Part shown: positions 6,835-15,879 of the stretch, piece by piece
How the letters are laid out: the number at the start of each line of letters is the position of its first letter
Position numbering within the stretch: the stretch's first letter is position 1
Assembly: GCA_021108215.1 (NCBI GenBank)
Contig: JAIORK010000028.1
Span: 62,001-126,000 of the forward strand
Direction of reading: 5' to 3'
Length of the DNA stretch: 64,000 nt
Source: a bacterium
GTDB lineage: Bacteria; Oederibacteriota; JAAXVQ01; JAUVAV01
Position numbers and translations under genes: made by a program
The notes under the pieces: model-generated
Told to the model about the DNA's origin: nothing
What the model saw: the letters and a program-made list of their open reading frames with translations, nothing else
The model's database searches: none

Positions 6835-9549
6835 CTAATGCACCACCGCGATTCTCCGGGTTTCCAGCAACTTCCCGTCTTTGAGCACCCGCAACAGGTA
6901 CACGCCGGCAGCAATATCCGAACAGTCCCAGACCAGCGTCTGTCCCCGGCCGGCTGAAAGCGCGGATCCCACCGAAGCGATGCGCTCTCCGGAGAAATTG
7001 TATATTTCCAATGTGATCTCAGCCGCCGCGTCCAAATGGACGACAAACTTCATTTCCGCATTGGCGGGGTTCGGATACGGCAGCACAAAGCCGCCCTGCA
7101 AATCCACCTGGGCCAGGACATTGGTGGGCGTACAACTTGACGTAGGGGTGGAAGTATACGTGGGTGTGACTGTACTAGTGGGAGTAATGGTTCCGGTCAC
7201 TGTATAGGTGGTTGAAATCGTCGAAGTTGCCGAAATAGTCGGGGTCGCGGTTATGGTCGGCGAATGGGTAAAGGTTGGTATAGTAGTTGGTGTAATCGTA
7301 GGTGTATGCGTGGGAGTGCCGGGCGGAGAAGTGGCTTGTAGGTTCAAGGAAAATTCAGAGGTATTATTAAGCACATCGGTTGCCGTCGCGCAAATATACT
7401 CGCCCACGATATAGCCTCCGGCAGCCAGACTCCACAAACCGGATCCGTTGGCAGTAGCATTCCCCAGGTAGCGGGTACTGCCCCCGTATCCGCCGGGTGT
7501 ATTTTCCGCCGCAAATATTTCCACATAATCTCCAGCTTGAGCTGTACCGGTAATCCCGGCAACTGTGTCGGCCAATCCGACCACAGGTATGTCATAATTT
7601 CCGTTTCCACTGCTGACCAGATAAATGCCTTTATTTACAAAAGCAACAATCGTGTTCCCAAAAATCCCATTGTCAATAGTTGCGGCGCCACTCACCACAA
7701 TCCCGTCATTGGCATTGGCAATCAAGTTACCCACGCCGGTTGCTTTGTTGCCAATCATATTCCCGTGCGCACCGGTGAATAGGTTGATCCCGGCTACCAA
7801 ACCCACGACCGGAGATTGATCCGGAAACACGCCGATCACATTGCCCACCAGGGTATTGCCAAACGTACCCGTATTTTGCAAATTAATTTCTTGTATATTG
7901 TAATTACCTTGGATCATATTCTGAAAACTGTTGAAAAGAACAATGCTTCCGGACCCATTGAGCAAAGGCGCGGTCCCCCCCGCATTACACCCAATATAAT
8001 TTCCGGCAATAACGTGCCCCACACCGCCGCTCATGAATATGCCATCACCATTATTCCCGGAAATGATATTCCTATAATTCGAATTATACCCGCCAAACAA
8101 ACACGGCCCTGCGCCGAAATTAATAAATATTCCGCCATTCTGATTGGCTATGGGAGCGTCTCCATTGGCATTGAGTCCGATTGTGTTTCCCGCAATGGTA
8201 TTGCCCGCGCCCGAGCTCAGGAATATTCCATTGAATTGATTCCCGGAAATTACATTCCCATAGGTGCCCGCATCATTGCGGCCGCCAATCAGGTTGCCGG
8301 AACCGCTAATTACAATACCCGTGTTATTCTGCAAAGCGGAAGTGCCGGTCACATTCGTGCCAATATAATTACCGCAAATGGAATTGCCATTCCCGATCAA
8401 GTAGATTCCACCGTTTGCGCCATTGCCGGATATGATATTGCCTTCCAAATTATCGCGATTGCCTCCAATAAGTGTGTGGTCGGAATCGTTTAGATAAATA
8501 CCATCTCCATTGGTGAAAGAGGCACTGGAGGGATTGGTGCCAATATAATTATTCTGAATGATATTATTTTGCGGTCTGGTGCCGGCAGCCTCCCAGAAAT
8601 TAATGTTGTATGAGGTATTGCCTGCCACAATGTTTTCGTAATTTGCCAGGGACAGTCCGATAGCGTTCCCCTCCAAGGATACGCCCGCAATACCCCGGTT
8701 GTTTGGCACGGCGGTATCCATCGCAAGATTCAGCCCTACAATGTTCCCGGCCACCGTATTGCCGGAGGCTTCAGCATCTTCAAAAACAATACCGTATTGG
8801 GAATGGCCTGATACAATATTACCCAATCCCGCGCTCCGATCACCGCCAATCAAGTTTTCCCGGCCGGCATATATACAAATACCAAAACTTTGCGCTCCCA
8901 ACCCCGCGCTGCCCGCATTATTGAGTCCAATATAATTTCCGGTAATAACATTATGCGAACTGCCGGTGTTGAGCCAAACACCGCCATTGGTATTGTCGGA
9001 AATGATATTACGCGTACTCGCATTATTTCCACCCAGGCTGTTGTAATTACCCATGATATATATCCCATAGTAATTTCCCAAGCCCGTGGTGTCCGCCCAA
9101 TCCGTGCCAATCCGGTTCCCATAAATCATATGGCAATTTGAGTTGCTTTGAATACGAATACCGTAACTACTGTCCACAATAGCCAGGCCGGTAATCGTGC
9201 TTCCCGTCGCCCCGGCATTCAGTTGAAAACAGATTTGCGGACCAAGATTTTCAGCGCCCACCTTTATCTGGTTGCCATGGATATATGCTGGATAAACAAT
9301 GAGTAACGTACTATGAACAGTAATTGAATTGGCGGCCGGATCCAGGGATTGCGCATGCACGAATTGGATGATATCCGGAGCGGTCGTCAGATTGGCCTGC
9401 GCAATACACCACGGCAAAGAACCAGGCACTGAAACACTGGCCACTGGCGTGACGACATTGTAGGTGGCTGCCAGAGCGTTTTGGCATTGCATGAGAAGCA
9501 CAAGACTGAATAAAACCGCTGTTTTCAAAAACAGTTTCCTGGCTCGCAT
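6835..9549 (-). CDS. Secreted right-handed beta-helix protein with Thr/Pro linker and C-terminal sorting-like domain
   Basis: Start taken at the ATG at 9549 (904 aa), preceded by a G-rich ribosome-binding stretch and giving a clean signal peptide (MRARKLFLKTAVLFSLVLLM, then A-L-A); a longer frame to 9609 lacks these. Residues about 110-690 are dense PbH1/NosD-type coils with repeating N-x-I-x-G-N, G-I-x-I/L and N-x-I-G-G-x-N patterns, the signature of a parallel beta-helix. An Ig/carbohydrate-like segment follows. Residues about 755-815 form a Thr/Pro-rich linker, then an 80-residue end (Y-P-N-P-A-N, G-E-R-I-A, W-D-C-S, G-V-Y-L-L-R) matching the type IX sorting-domain/FlgD-Ig fold. No polysaccharide lyase active site was recognised. 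Likely exported and displayed or released at the surface. The gene sits between MITE copies. Confidence 0.85.
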   Translation of the reverse strand: MRARKLFLKTAVLFSLVLLMQCQNALAATYNVVTPVASVSVPGSLPWCIAQANLTTAPDIIQFVHAQSLDPAANSITVHSTLLIVYPAYIHGNQIKVGAENLGPQICFQLNAGATGSTITGLAIVDSSYGIRIQSNSNCHMIYGNRIGTDWADTTGLGNYYGIYIMGNYNSLGGNNASTRNIISDNTNGGVWLNTGSSHNVITGNYIGLNNAGSAGLGAQSFGICIYAGRENLIGGDRSAGLGNIVSGHSQYGIVFEDAEASGNTVAGNIVGLNLAMDTAVPNNRGIAGVSLEGNAIGLSLANYENIVAGNTSYNINFWEAAGTRPQNNIIQNNYIGTNPSSASFTNGDGIYLNDSDHTLIGGNRDNLEGNIISGNGANGGIYLIGNGNSICGNYIGTNVTGTSALQNNTGIVISGSGNLIGGRNDAGTYGNVISGNQFNGIFLSSGAGNTIAGNTIGLNANGDAPIANQNGGIFINFGAGPCLFGGYNSNYRNIISGNNGDGIFMSGGVGHVIAGNYIGCNAGGTAPLLNGSGSIVLFNSFQNMIQGNYNIQEINLQNTGTFGNTLVGNVIGVFPDQSPVVGLVAGINLFTGAHGNMIGNKATGVGNLIANANDGIVVSGAATIDNGIFGNTIVAFVNKGIYLVSSGNGNYDIPVVGLADTVAGITGTAQAGDYVEIFAAENTPGGYGGSTRYLGNATANGSGLWSLAAGGYIVGEYICATATDVLNNTSEFSLNLQATSPPGTPTHTPTITPTTIPTFTHSPTITATPTISATSTISTTYTVTGTITPTSTVTPTYTSTPTSSCTPTNVLAQVDLQGGFVLPYPNPANAEMKFVVHLDAAAEITLEIYNFSGERIASVGSALSAGRGQTLVWDCSDIAAGVYLLRVLKDGKLLETRRIAVVH

Positions 9550-9664
9550 AGTGCCCCCCCCATTAATGAAATCCTGCATTATTGTGACAAACATATTTTC
9601 GGATGGCAAGTTAAAAGCAAGAAGAACAATCAGCGAATAATTTATTATTTGGTTTTTCCGTAAA

Positions 9665-9808
9665 GAACCCGGGACGTTAGAACCCGGGACGTTGATTAGT
9701 ATATTAATATAGCACGTCTGGCACCATCTTCTCAGACATTTGGCAAATCACGAAAAACTTTTTTCCGGATCCTCTCCCTTTGGCACTGACATAATAGAAA
9801 GCTCCGGG
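9665..9808. mobile_element. MITE copy 2, truncated (left half only)
   Basis: Left end intact at 9683 with an extra partial end copy at 9665-9679 (gaacccgggacgtta). It follows the interior of copies 1 and 3 until about 9808, where similarity stops at a G/C-rich hairpin (ctccgggggcaaagtccccc). The right end is missing, so this copy cannot be a complete element. Confidence 0.75.
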
Positions 9809-9937
9809 GGCAAAGTCCCCCTGCTCCCTATGTGCAAGGTGCCGGGGTAATTTCCCTAATAGCATAAAATTCTGTTAGAGTATTAAAATATACATTAGCA
9901 ACTCTATTCACTTAAACCCCGCACCGACAACTCGATT
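9809..9937. other. Non-coding spacer after truncated MITE
   Basis: A short GC hairpin (gggggcaaagtccccc, about 9806-9821), then AT-rich sequence up to the stop of the next gene. No gene supported. Confidence 0.3.
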
Positions 9938-10381
9938 TTAAAATTTCAGCTTAAATTCCAAACCATAATAATTTGCATCAATCTGTGGTTCAAAAGATAG
10001 TACTAGTTCCTGTTTTTCTTTCTCTAAGATCTTAATTTTGTTACTATCACTAGCGCCTAAGACTAAAAAAAGAACGCCATTCCCCGTTATTCCAATGGAT
10101 GCCAATAATAACATCAGGCCAAAATAGCCTTTTTCTCCACCAACCAAACTAACAACCGTCAATATACCGCCAGCACTAAGTGTAGTAAGCCCCACAATAT
10201 TTTTCCATAATCGCCCTTTTTTATAGTCCTCGATTTCTTCTTGTATTTCTTGAATAGTTAATTGATTTGTTTTTTCGCTATATTTAATATATTGTTCGTC
10301 TTTGAGAACCAATGCTTCTCCTGCAAAACTCATATTTGCTGAAAATAGCAAAACTAAAATACTACTTAATATTTTTTTCAT
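9938..10381 (-). CDS. Small exported or membrane protein, unknown
   Basis: Start set at the ATG at 10381 (147 aa), which has AAAGGAGAG 7 nt upstream and begins a signal peptide (MKKILSSILVLLFSANMSFA-G). The mature part has a charged helix likely to coil (about residues 27-56: T-I-Q-E-I-Q-E-E-I-E-D-Y-K-K), two adjacent hydrophobic segments (about 60-80 and 84-108), and a lysine/glutamate-rich tail ending in a possible beta-strand. I do not recognise a family. The layout resembles small lipid-associated or membrane proteins often encoded singly. It lies between a truncated and a complete MITE and has a lower GC content than the surrounding housekeeping genes, which may indicate acquired DNA. 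Confidence 0.6.
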   Translation of the reverse strand: MKKILSSILVLLFSANMSFAGEALVLKDEQYIKYSEKTNQLTIQEIQEEIEDYKKGRLWKNIVGLTTLSAGGILTVVSLVGGEKGYFGLMLLLASIGITGNGVLFLVLGASDSNKIKILEKEKQELVLSFEPQIDANYYGLEFKLKF

Positions 10382-10668
10382 TGCCAACTCTCCTTTATAC
10401 TTGGTTACATCGTCCAAACAACTTGCCAATTTCATCTACTGCCCTTACTTTTAAATTCATATTGAAAATTACTTTTCCTAATCACCTAACACTATTCCTT
10501 TTTCACTCCAAGAACCTAAGTATTTCAGCGAGTTTGACCTCAAGCCGCATGTGCAACTACTTTCGTGATGCATTGCCGGCTCATCTGCCAAAAAGTATAT
10601 CTCAGCTGTCGAGCCCGAGCAAAATTTTGTTTTCTTTGGTTCGGTATCACCTCCTTTTTCCGGCCAAA
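10382..10668. other. Non-coding spacer
   Basis: No gene supported. Short frames here lack ribosome-binding sites and recognisable content. It must contain the promoter of the small exported protein. Confidence 0.3.
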
Positions 10669-10670
10669 AA

Positions 10671-10905
10671 CCCGGGACGTTGATTCGTATATTAATATAG
10701 CACACCTGCCATCATCTTCTCAGGTATCCGGCAATCATGAAGAAATACTTTTTCTCCGGCTCCTCTACCTTTGACACTGACGTGATGGAGGGCTCCGGGG
10801 ATTCCAGTTTAAAATTGTTTTGGTATATTGTATTTAACTGATAGTGGCGGGTTTTCATTTATTTTTTTTGATTTTCTATACTAATATACTAATCAACGTC
10901 CCGGA
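10671..10905. mobile_element. MITE copy 3, complete, inserted at the 3' end of a gene
   Basis: A complete 235-bp copy: left end cccgggacgttgattcgtat, right end ctaatcaacgtcccgga. The interior matches copy 1 over its full length by eye, with scattered substitutions and small indels. Its right end contains the TGA stop (10893-10895) of the adjacent minus-strand gene. Immediately outside lies a 12-bp tandem duplication (gcggcccactag twice, 10911-10934), which encodes a repeated V-G-R-L in that gene. Confidence 0.8.
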
Positions 10906-11354
10906 TTGTGGCGGCCCACTAGGCGGCCCACTAGTTCCTGTACCCGCGCAATGACCATTTGCTGCATTTTGCGCAGGGAGCGAAAAGCCGGCACCATGGC
11001 CAAAAGGGTAACCTCGAAGATAAACACATTTTGCACCAGGCGGGTCCAAAAAGACTGGGAAGCCGGGATGAGCCAGGCCCACACGGCAGAGAGCACGATC
11101 AATGCAACGATACATTGTATCGGAAGGAAATCAACCATACGGGAGAACACTTTGTCCCGCTGGATGAACATGGCGAGTACTTGATTGATGTTCTTGGTGG
11201 GATAAATTTTAGCAAACCGTTCTTTGGCTTGCGCCAAGGTCCATTGCGGCAAGGTCTTGCGGACCACAGCGACCAGTTTGTTGATCAACCAGGTGGCAAC
11301 CGCGGCCACGCCAATGGCAATGGCTGACCAGAGAATGATCTCAGACGCGTTCAT
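10893..11354 (-). CDS. Membrane protein of unknown function whose C-terminus is supplied by a MITE
   Basis: A 153-residue protein with a hydrophobic N-terminal helix (about 6-28), an amphipathic middle (residues 35-75), and two further hydrophobic segments (about 78-100 and 106-125). The C-terminal helix is basic and may be cytoplasmic. The last residues (H-N-P-G-R) and the stop are encoded by the right end of MITE copy 3, so the native C-terminus has probably been replaced. It lies 8 nt downstream of a GT4 glycosyltransferase, suggesting co-transcription and a possible role in envelope glycolipid metabolism (inference). No family recognised. Confidence 0.65.
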   Translation of the reverse strand: MNASEIILWSAIAIGVAAVATWLINKLVAVVRKTLPQWTLAQAKERFAKIYPTKNINQVLAMFIQRDKVFSRMVDFLPIQCIVALIVLSAVWAWLIPASQSFWTRLVQNVFIFEVTLLAMVPAFRSLRKMQQMVIARVQELVGRLVGRHNPGR

Positions 11355-11362
11355 GGATCGAT

Positions 11363-12529
11363 TCAGCCTTGGGCTTTTTTGGCCGCAATGACGGTTTCAT
11401 AATTGGCCAGCATCTGTTCGGCCTTGCTCCTGGCCGACCATTCGGTTGCCTGCTTTTTGGCTTCAACTAGTTTTTCCTGATACAATTTTTCATCCGTCAA
11501 AAGCCGGTTAACCGCATCCGTGAATTCGTCCACATTGAGCGAGACGGCGATCCCACCTCCAGCTGCCATAACATCGCGCACACCCATGGCCGCGACTGCC
11601 ACGCAGGGGGTCCCGGCTGCCATGGCTTCGGTTAGCACCAATCCCTGGGTCTCGGTCACAGATGCCAGCAACTGTAAATCCGCCGCTGCATAAAGATCCG
11701 CCCAATCTTTGCGATTGAGCAGTCCGATAAACATCACCTTTTCGTCTAGCTTGCGCTTTTTACAGTCTGCTTTGACGCTTTCCAAAGCCGGACCCTGACC
11801 GGCAATTACCAATCGCGCGCGGGGTTGACGACTCTCAAGCTTTTGGAGTACGTCAAATAAGAAAGGGATATTTTTTTCACCGGCCACCCGTCCCATGCTC
11901 AAAAGAATTTTCTCATCATCTGCAAAGCCCAATTTCTTGCGCATACGTGCACCATCCACATTGCGAAACGGCTCAATATTAATCCCGGTCGGGATGACTT
12001 TGACCGGCGGTTTGACTTTATAATCTTTCATCACTTCTGCAATGGAGGTGGACGGCACCACCACCGCATCATGTAAATTACAGCATCGCCGGGAAAACCA
12101 ACCCACAAACGGTTTATCAAAAACACGCGGCAAGATCGGAAAATAGTGCGGCATGTAAGCCTCAAACATGGTGTGATAGGTATGTACCAAAGGAATATTA
12201 AGTTTGCCGCAACGGCGTGCCATCATATAGCCCAATGTAAAGGGTGTCTGGGTATGCATAATGTCCAATTTCAAATCAGCAATCGCTTTGAGCTTACGCT
12301 TCGATTCCCCGGCATAAGGGTTGGGCAGCCGGTCCTCAGGATTAAAAAACAGATAAAACGAAGGAAAACGCCAGAGATCTTCTTCATCCACCTTGGCTTC
12401 GGGAAATCGGGGTGCAAAAATCGTGACTTTATGTCCCATGCTCCGGAACTGTTCTGTGAATGTCATGATGGATTTCATCACGCCGTTGACCCGTGGTAAA
12501 AACGTATCTGTCGCAATTCCAATGTGCAT
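11363..12529 (-). CDS. GT4-family glycosyltransferase (paralogue 1)
   Basis: A 388-residue GT-B enzyme of family GT4. It opens with M-H-I-G-I-A-T-D-T-F-x-P-R-x-N-G-V (N-terminal nucleotide-fold domain). The C-terminal donor domain holds S-M-G-R-V-A-G-E-K-N-I-P-F-L and the E-x7-E motif in ETQGLVLTEAMAAGTPCVAV (about residues 294-313). This arrangement is seen in retaining transferases that glycosylate diacylglycerol or phosphatidylinositol (for example MgtA/PimB-like proteins), so the acceptor is plausibly a membrane lipid, but neither substrate can be read from sequence. AGGGG precedes the ATG. It is the downstream partner of a close paralogue, separated by 127 bp containing a hairpin. Confidence 0.85.
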   Translation of the reverse strand: MHIGIATDTFLPRVNGVMKSIMTFTEQFRSMGHKVTIFAPRFPEAKVDEEDLWRFPSFYLFFNPEDRLPNPYAGESKRKLKAIADLKLDIMHTQTPFTLGYMMARRCGKLNIPLVHTYHTMFEAYMPHYFPILPRVFDKPFVGWFSRRCCNLHDAVVVPSTSIAEVMKDYKVKPPVKVIPTGINIEPFRNVDGARMRKKLGFADDEKILLSMGRVAGEKNIPFLFDVLQKLESRQPRARLVIAGQGPALESVKADCKKRKLDEKVMFIGLLNRKDWADLYAAADLQLLASVTETQGLVLTEAMAAGTPCVAVAAMGVRDVMAAGGGIAVSLNVDEFTDAVNRLLTDEKLYQEKLVEAKKQATEWSARSKAEQMLANYETVIAAKKAQG

Positions 12530-12582
12530 AAGTTCGACACCCCTTGTTTTAGATTGGCTGCACCTTGTGCACCCATAATCCT

Positions 12583-12613
12583 GCTGATGTGCTCTCGCGG
12601 AGAGCGCATCAGC
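12583..12613. repeat. Hairpin between the two glycosyltransferase genes
   Basis: Arms gctgatgtgctctc (12583-12596) and gagagcgcatcagc (12600-12613) pair at 13 of 14 positions around a 3-nt loop. No U-tract follows on either strand, so it is not a classic intrinsic terminator; it may stabilise or process the transcript. Confidence 0.6.
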
Positions 12614-12656
12614 TCCGTGATAGATCTTTAAAAGACAAATACAAATCCATAATTTT

Positions 12657-13820
12657 TTATTTCTTCTTTTTCATCCGGATCACTTTTTCATAAACCGCCA
12701 ATGTCTCTTCGGCTTTTTTTTCTATCGACCAGGCCTTGGCCAGCGCCTTGGCTTCAGCTTTTTTCTGCTTATAGAATTTTTCATCTTTCAAGAGCCGATG
12801 CACGGCGTTTGTAAAGTCACTCGCGACCAAAGCTGTCATCAATCCACCGCCGCCGGCCATCACATCACGCACACCCATGGCTGCCACTGCGACGCAGGGG
12901 GTCCCGGCCGCCATGGCCTCGGTCAGGGTTAATCCCTGGGTCTCGGTCACAGATGCCAGCAGATGCAGGTCCGCAGCTGCATACATATCCACCCAGTCCT
13001 GCCCCTGAACATAACCCACAAAAAGCACACGCTTATCCAGCTTACGCAATTTGCACTCAGTCTGCAGGTCGCCCAAACCCGGGCCCGCACCTGCAATTAC
13101 CAACTTGGCGCGGGGTTGTTTTTTCTTAAGCAAGTGCATCACATCAAGTAAAAACGAGAGGTTCTTCTCGCCTGCCACACGCCCCATGGTCAACAGCATG
13201 GGATCTGTTTTAGCAAACCCCAATTTTTTACGCATCCGCTGGCCGTTTTTTTTCTTAAACGGTGTGAGATCAATACCACTGGGTATTACGCTGATGGGTT
13301 TTTTAATTTTATATTTTTTCAGAACTCTGGCCATGGCCCGTGAAGGTGCGATAATATGATCATGCCGGTTGCAAAATGTACGCGAGCCGCGATAGACCAG
13401 ATAACGTCCAAACCCTTCGGGAATATTTTTGGCATAGTGTTGAACATAGGTTTCAAAAAGTGTGTGATAGGTATGCACCACAGGAATCCGTTTTTGCTTG
13501 GCCCGGGTCAACATGGCAATGCCTAAAGCAAACGGTGTATGCGTATGCATAACATCCAATTCGAGTTTAGATGCCCTGCTAATAAGCCGCATGGATGACG
13601 GCCGGAAAGGATTAATGATACGGTCCTCAGGCGTGTTGGCGGAAGAGCGGGACGGAAAGCGCCAAACATCGCTGTCGGTTTCCTCATAGTCCGGAAATTC
13701 GGGCGCAAAAATAACCACCCGATGACCTTTTGCACGATATTCCCGTGTAAAGGTCTGGATGGATTTAACCACCCCGTTGATGCGGGGATAAAAAGTATCT
13801 GTTACGAGCCCGATATTCAT
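12657..13820 (-). CDS. GT4-family glycosyltransferase (paralogue 2)
   Basis: A 387-residue GT4 protein closely similar to its downstream neighbour across its length: same start (M-N-I-G-L-V-T-D-T-F-Y-P-R-I-N-G-V), same M-G-R-V-A-G-E-K-N motif and the same ETQGLTLTEAMAAGTPCVAV block. The C-terminus is lysine-rich (K-K-K-K), as is common in monotopic membrane-associated transferases. The ATG overlaps the proS stop by 4 nt, indicating translational coupling. Tandem paralogues with conserved catalytic residues suggest two successive sugar additions to one acceptor, as in mono- and diglycosyl-lipid synthesis (inference). Confidence 0.85.
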   Translation of the reverse strand: MNIGLVTDTFYPRINGVVKSIQTFTREYRAKGHRVVIFAPEFPDYEETDSDVWRFPSRSSANTPEDRIINPFRPSSMRLISRASKLELDVMHTHTPFALGIAMLTRAKQKRIPVVHTYHTLFETYVQHYAKNIPEGFGRYLVYRGSRTFCNRHDHIIAPSRAMARVLKKYKIKKPISVIPSGIDLTPFKKKNGQRMRKKLGFAKTDPMLLTMGRVAGEKNLSFLLDVMHLLKKKQPRAKLVIAGAGPGLGDLQTECKLRKLDKRVLFVGYVQGQDWVDMYAAADLHLLASVTETQGLTLTEAMAAGTPCVAVAAMGVRDVMAGGGGLMTALVASDFTNAVHRLLKDEKFYKQKKAEAKALAKAWSIEKKAEETLAVYEKVIRMKKKK

Positions 13821-15541
13821 TCCATTATTTCACCCATCATGTCATTGCGCAGCTGCAGAATCCGCTCCACAATGCGGTCACGGTCCACCATCTCAATCGC
13901 CTGATTGTCGCGCCGTTTCAGCTCTATCTTATTATCGGCAACACTTCTCCCAAAAGTTAAGCGAAGGGGAATGCCGATCAAGTCGCAATCCTTGAACTTA
14001 CTGCCTGCCCGCTCATCGCGGTCGTCCAGCAACGCTTCAACGCCGGCCTGCCAGAGTTCCGTATAGACCGCCTCGGCCATTTCCATGGCTTTAGGATCTT
14101 TGGGCGATACCGGCAACAGGGCGACTTGATAGGGTGCAAGCGGCATAGGCCAGATAATACCATTTTCATCATGATTCTGCTCAATCGCAGCTGCCGCAAT
14201 ACGCGTAACGCCGATGCCGTAGCATCCCATCACGCAGAGTTGTTCTTTGCCGGCTTCATCCAGAAAACCAGCCTTCATCGCCTCAGAATATTTTGTACCC
14301 AATTTAAAAACATGCCCCACCTCAATCCCGCGTTCCAGAGTCATGGGGGTCTTACATTTGGGGCAGAGATCCTTGGCCTGAGCCACGCGCAGATCCAGCA
14401 TTCGTGCAAATTGAAAATCTCTTTTCGGATTAACATTCACGGCATGGGTATCAACCCGATTGCCGCCGGTCACCAGGTTGGTTGCATCTTGCAAAGAATC
14501 ATCCATCACGATTTCAGCAACACCCTGTAAATCAAACGGTCCGGCAAATCCAACCGGTGCTCCGGTCACCGCTTTGATCTTTTCCGGCGAGGCAAGTTGC
14601 AATGTTGCAGTATTGAGTGCATTGGCCAATTTGATTTCGTTGACTTCGCGGTCACCGCGGATAAGCACGGCCACCAGTTTGTCATCCGCCTGATAGAGCA
14701 TGGTCTTGGCCAGCTTGGTAACCGGTACTTTAAGAAAAGCCGCCACCTCTTCCACAGTATGTTTACCCGGCGTATCCACCAAAGAACGTTCCCCCTGGGG
14801 TTCCAGAGTGTTGGTATCCGGTATGGCGCCAGTGGCTTTTTCAACATTGGCGGCATAACTGCATTGCGGACAGGTCGCGATCGCCTCTTCGCCTGTCTCA
14901 GCCAACACCATAAATTCAGACGAAAAAGCACCGCCGATCGCACCGGAGTCGGCTTCCACAGCTTTGAAGCGCAGGCCGCAGCGTTTGAAAATGCGCTGAT
15001 AAGTCTCAAACATTTTGGCATAAGCAGCCTCGGCACCGGCTTCATCACGATCAAACGAATAAGCGTCTTTCATGATAAATTCCCGCGAGCGCATCACCCC
15101 AAAACGCGGACGGATCTCATCGCGAAATTTGGTATGCATTTGATAAAGATTAAGCGGCAGCTGACGATAGGAGCTGACGGATTTACGCACCAAATCCGTG
15201 ATCACTTCTTCATGGGTGGGACCCAGCGCAAATTCCCGTTCATGCCGGTCCTGAATGCGGAACAACTCCCCGCCATATTTCCCCCAGCGGCCGGTCTCCT
15301 GCCATAATTCTGCCGGCGAAAGAATCGGCATGAGAACTTCCACCGCACCGGCCCGGTCCATTTCCTCACGCACAATCTGCTCAATTTTACGAACACTCCG
15401 CCATCCCAGGGGCAGATAATTATATAAGCCGGCAGCCAATTTGCGAATCAAACCGGCCCGGACCATGAGCTTGTGGCTCACAACCTCTGCTTCAGCTGGA
15501 ACCTCTTTTTGGGTAACCAGCAGCGTTTTGCTCCAATACAT
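13817..15541 (-). CDS. proS: Prolyl-tRNA synthetase
   Basis: Class II aminoacyl-tRNA synthetase charging tRNA-Pro in the cytoplasm. Start at 15541 (574 aa) gives the typical beginning M-Y-W-S-K-T-L-L-V-T-Q-K-E-V-P-A-E-A-E-V-V-S-H-K with GGTGAG just upstream; a longer frame to 15571 adds an atypical extension. Motif 1 (M-P-I-L-S-P-A-E-L-W-Q), motif 2 (F-R-D-E-I-R-P-R-F-G-V-M-R-S-R-E-F) and motif 3 (C-Y-G-I-G-V-T-R) are all visible. Between motifs 2 and 3 lies the YbaK-like editing insertion (about residues 225-385) that clears Ala-tRNA-Pro, so this is the long bacterial form. The anticodon-binding domain closes the protein. It overlaps the following glycosyltransferase gene by 4 nt. Confidence 0.97.
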   Translation of the reverse strand: MYWSKTLLVTQKEVPAEAEVVSHKLMVRAGLIRKLAAGLYNYLPLGWRSVRKIEQIVREEMDRAGAVEVLMPILSPAELWQETGRWGKYGGELFRIQDRHEREFALGPTHEEVITDLVRKSVSSYRQLPLNLYQMHTKFRDEIRPRFGVMRSREFIMKDAYSFDRDEAGAEAAYAKMFETYQRIFKRCGLRFKAVEADSGAIGGAFSSEFMVLAETGEEAIATCPQCSYAANVEKATGAIPDTNTLEPQGERSLVDTPGKHTVEEVAAFLKVPVTKLAKTMLYQADDKLVAVLIRGDREVNEIKLANALNTATLQLASPEKIKAVTGAPVGFAGPFDLQGVAEIVMDDSLQDATNLVTGGNRVDTHAVNVNPKRDFQFARMLDLRVAQAKDLCPKCKTPMTLERGIEVGHVFKLGTKYSEAMKAGFLDEAGKEQLCVMGCYGIGVTRIAAAAIEQNHDENGIIWPMPLAPYQVALLPVSPKDPKAMEMAEAVYTELWQAGVEALLDDRDERAGSKFKDCDLIGIPLRLTFGRSVADNKIELKRRDNQAIEMVDRDRIVERILQLRNDMMGEIME

Positions 15542-15682
15542 CTTCTCACCACAACCTTTCAAATAAATCATCCAAAACGATTAATTTTCTCATAACCCCG
15601 CCGAAGTCTCAAGCAGCAAAAAATATCAGATTTTCCATTTCAGATTATCCCTGGCAAATTAAAAAATAAGTGCTCAAGCAAG

Positions 15683-15802
15683 TCATTCGGGAGGCCTGTT
15701 TTTCCATGAAAAAACGCACACCAAGGACACATAGGGCCTTGGTCAACAGTATCCGGGTGGAGACAGTACCGATTTTCCTGAAAAAACAGTCCTCCCGAAT
15801 GA
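15683..15802. repeat. 120-bp element with imperfect 21-bp inverted ends
   Basis: Left arm from 15683 (tcattcgggaggcctgtttt) and right arm ending at 15802 (aaaacagtcctcccgaatga) pair with one mismatch across 20 bases. A smaller inverted repeat (ccaagg/ccttgg, 15721-15742) lies inside. No coding capacity. Possibly a second MITE-like family or a large RNA hairpin. Confidence 0.6.
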
Positions 15803-15879
15803 ACGATCAACAGTATTGGACAATAGTGATTTTGGATATCCTTTTGAACAACGATGCAGGACAACAAACTATTTCTATT

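Noticed and set aside
7816-8493. Plus-strand 225-residue frame
   Set aside because: Antisense shadow of the repetitive beta-helix gene; low-complexity I/N/P composition follows the repeats.
12583-12613. Intrinsic terminator between glycosyltransferase genes
   Set aside because: The stem is good but no T-tract follows on either strand.
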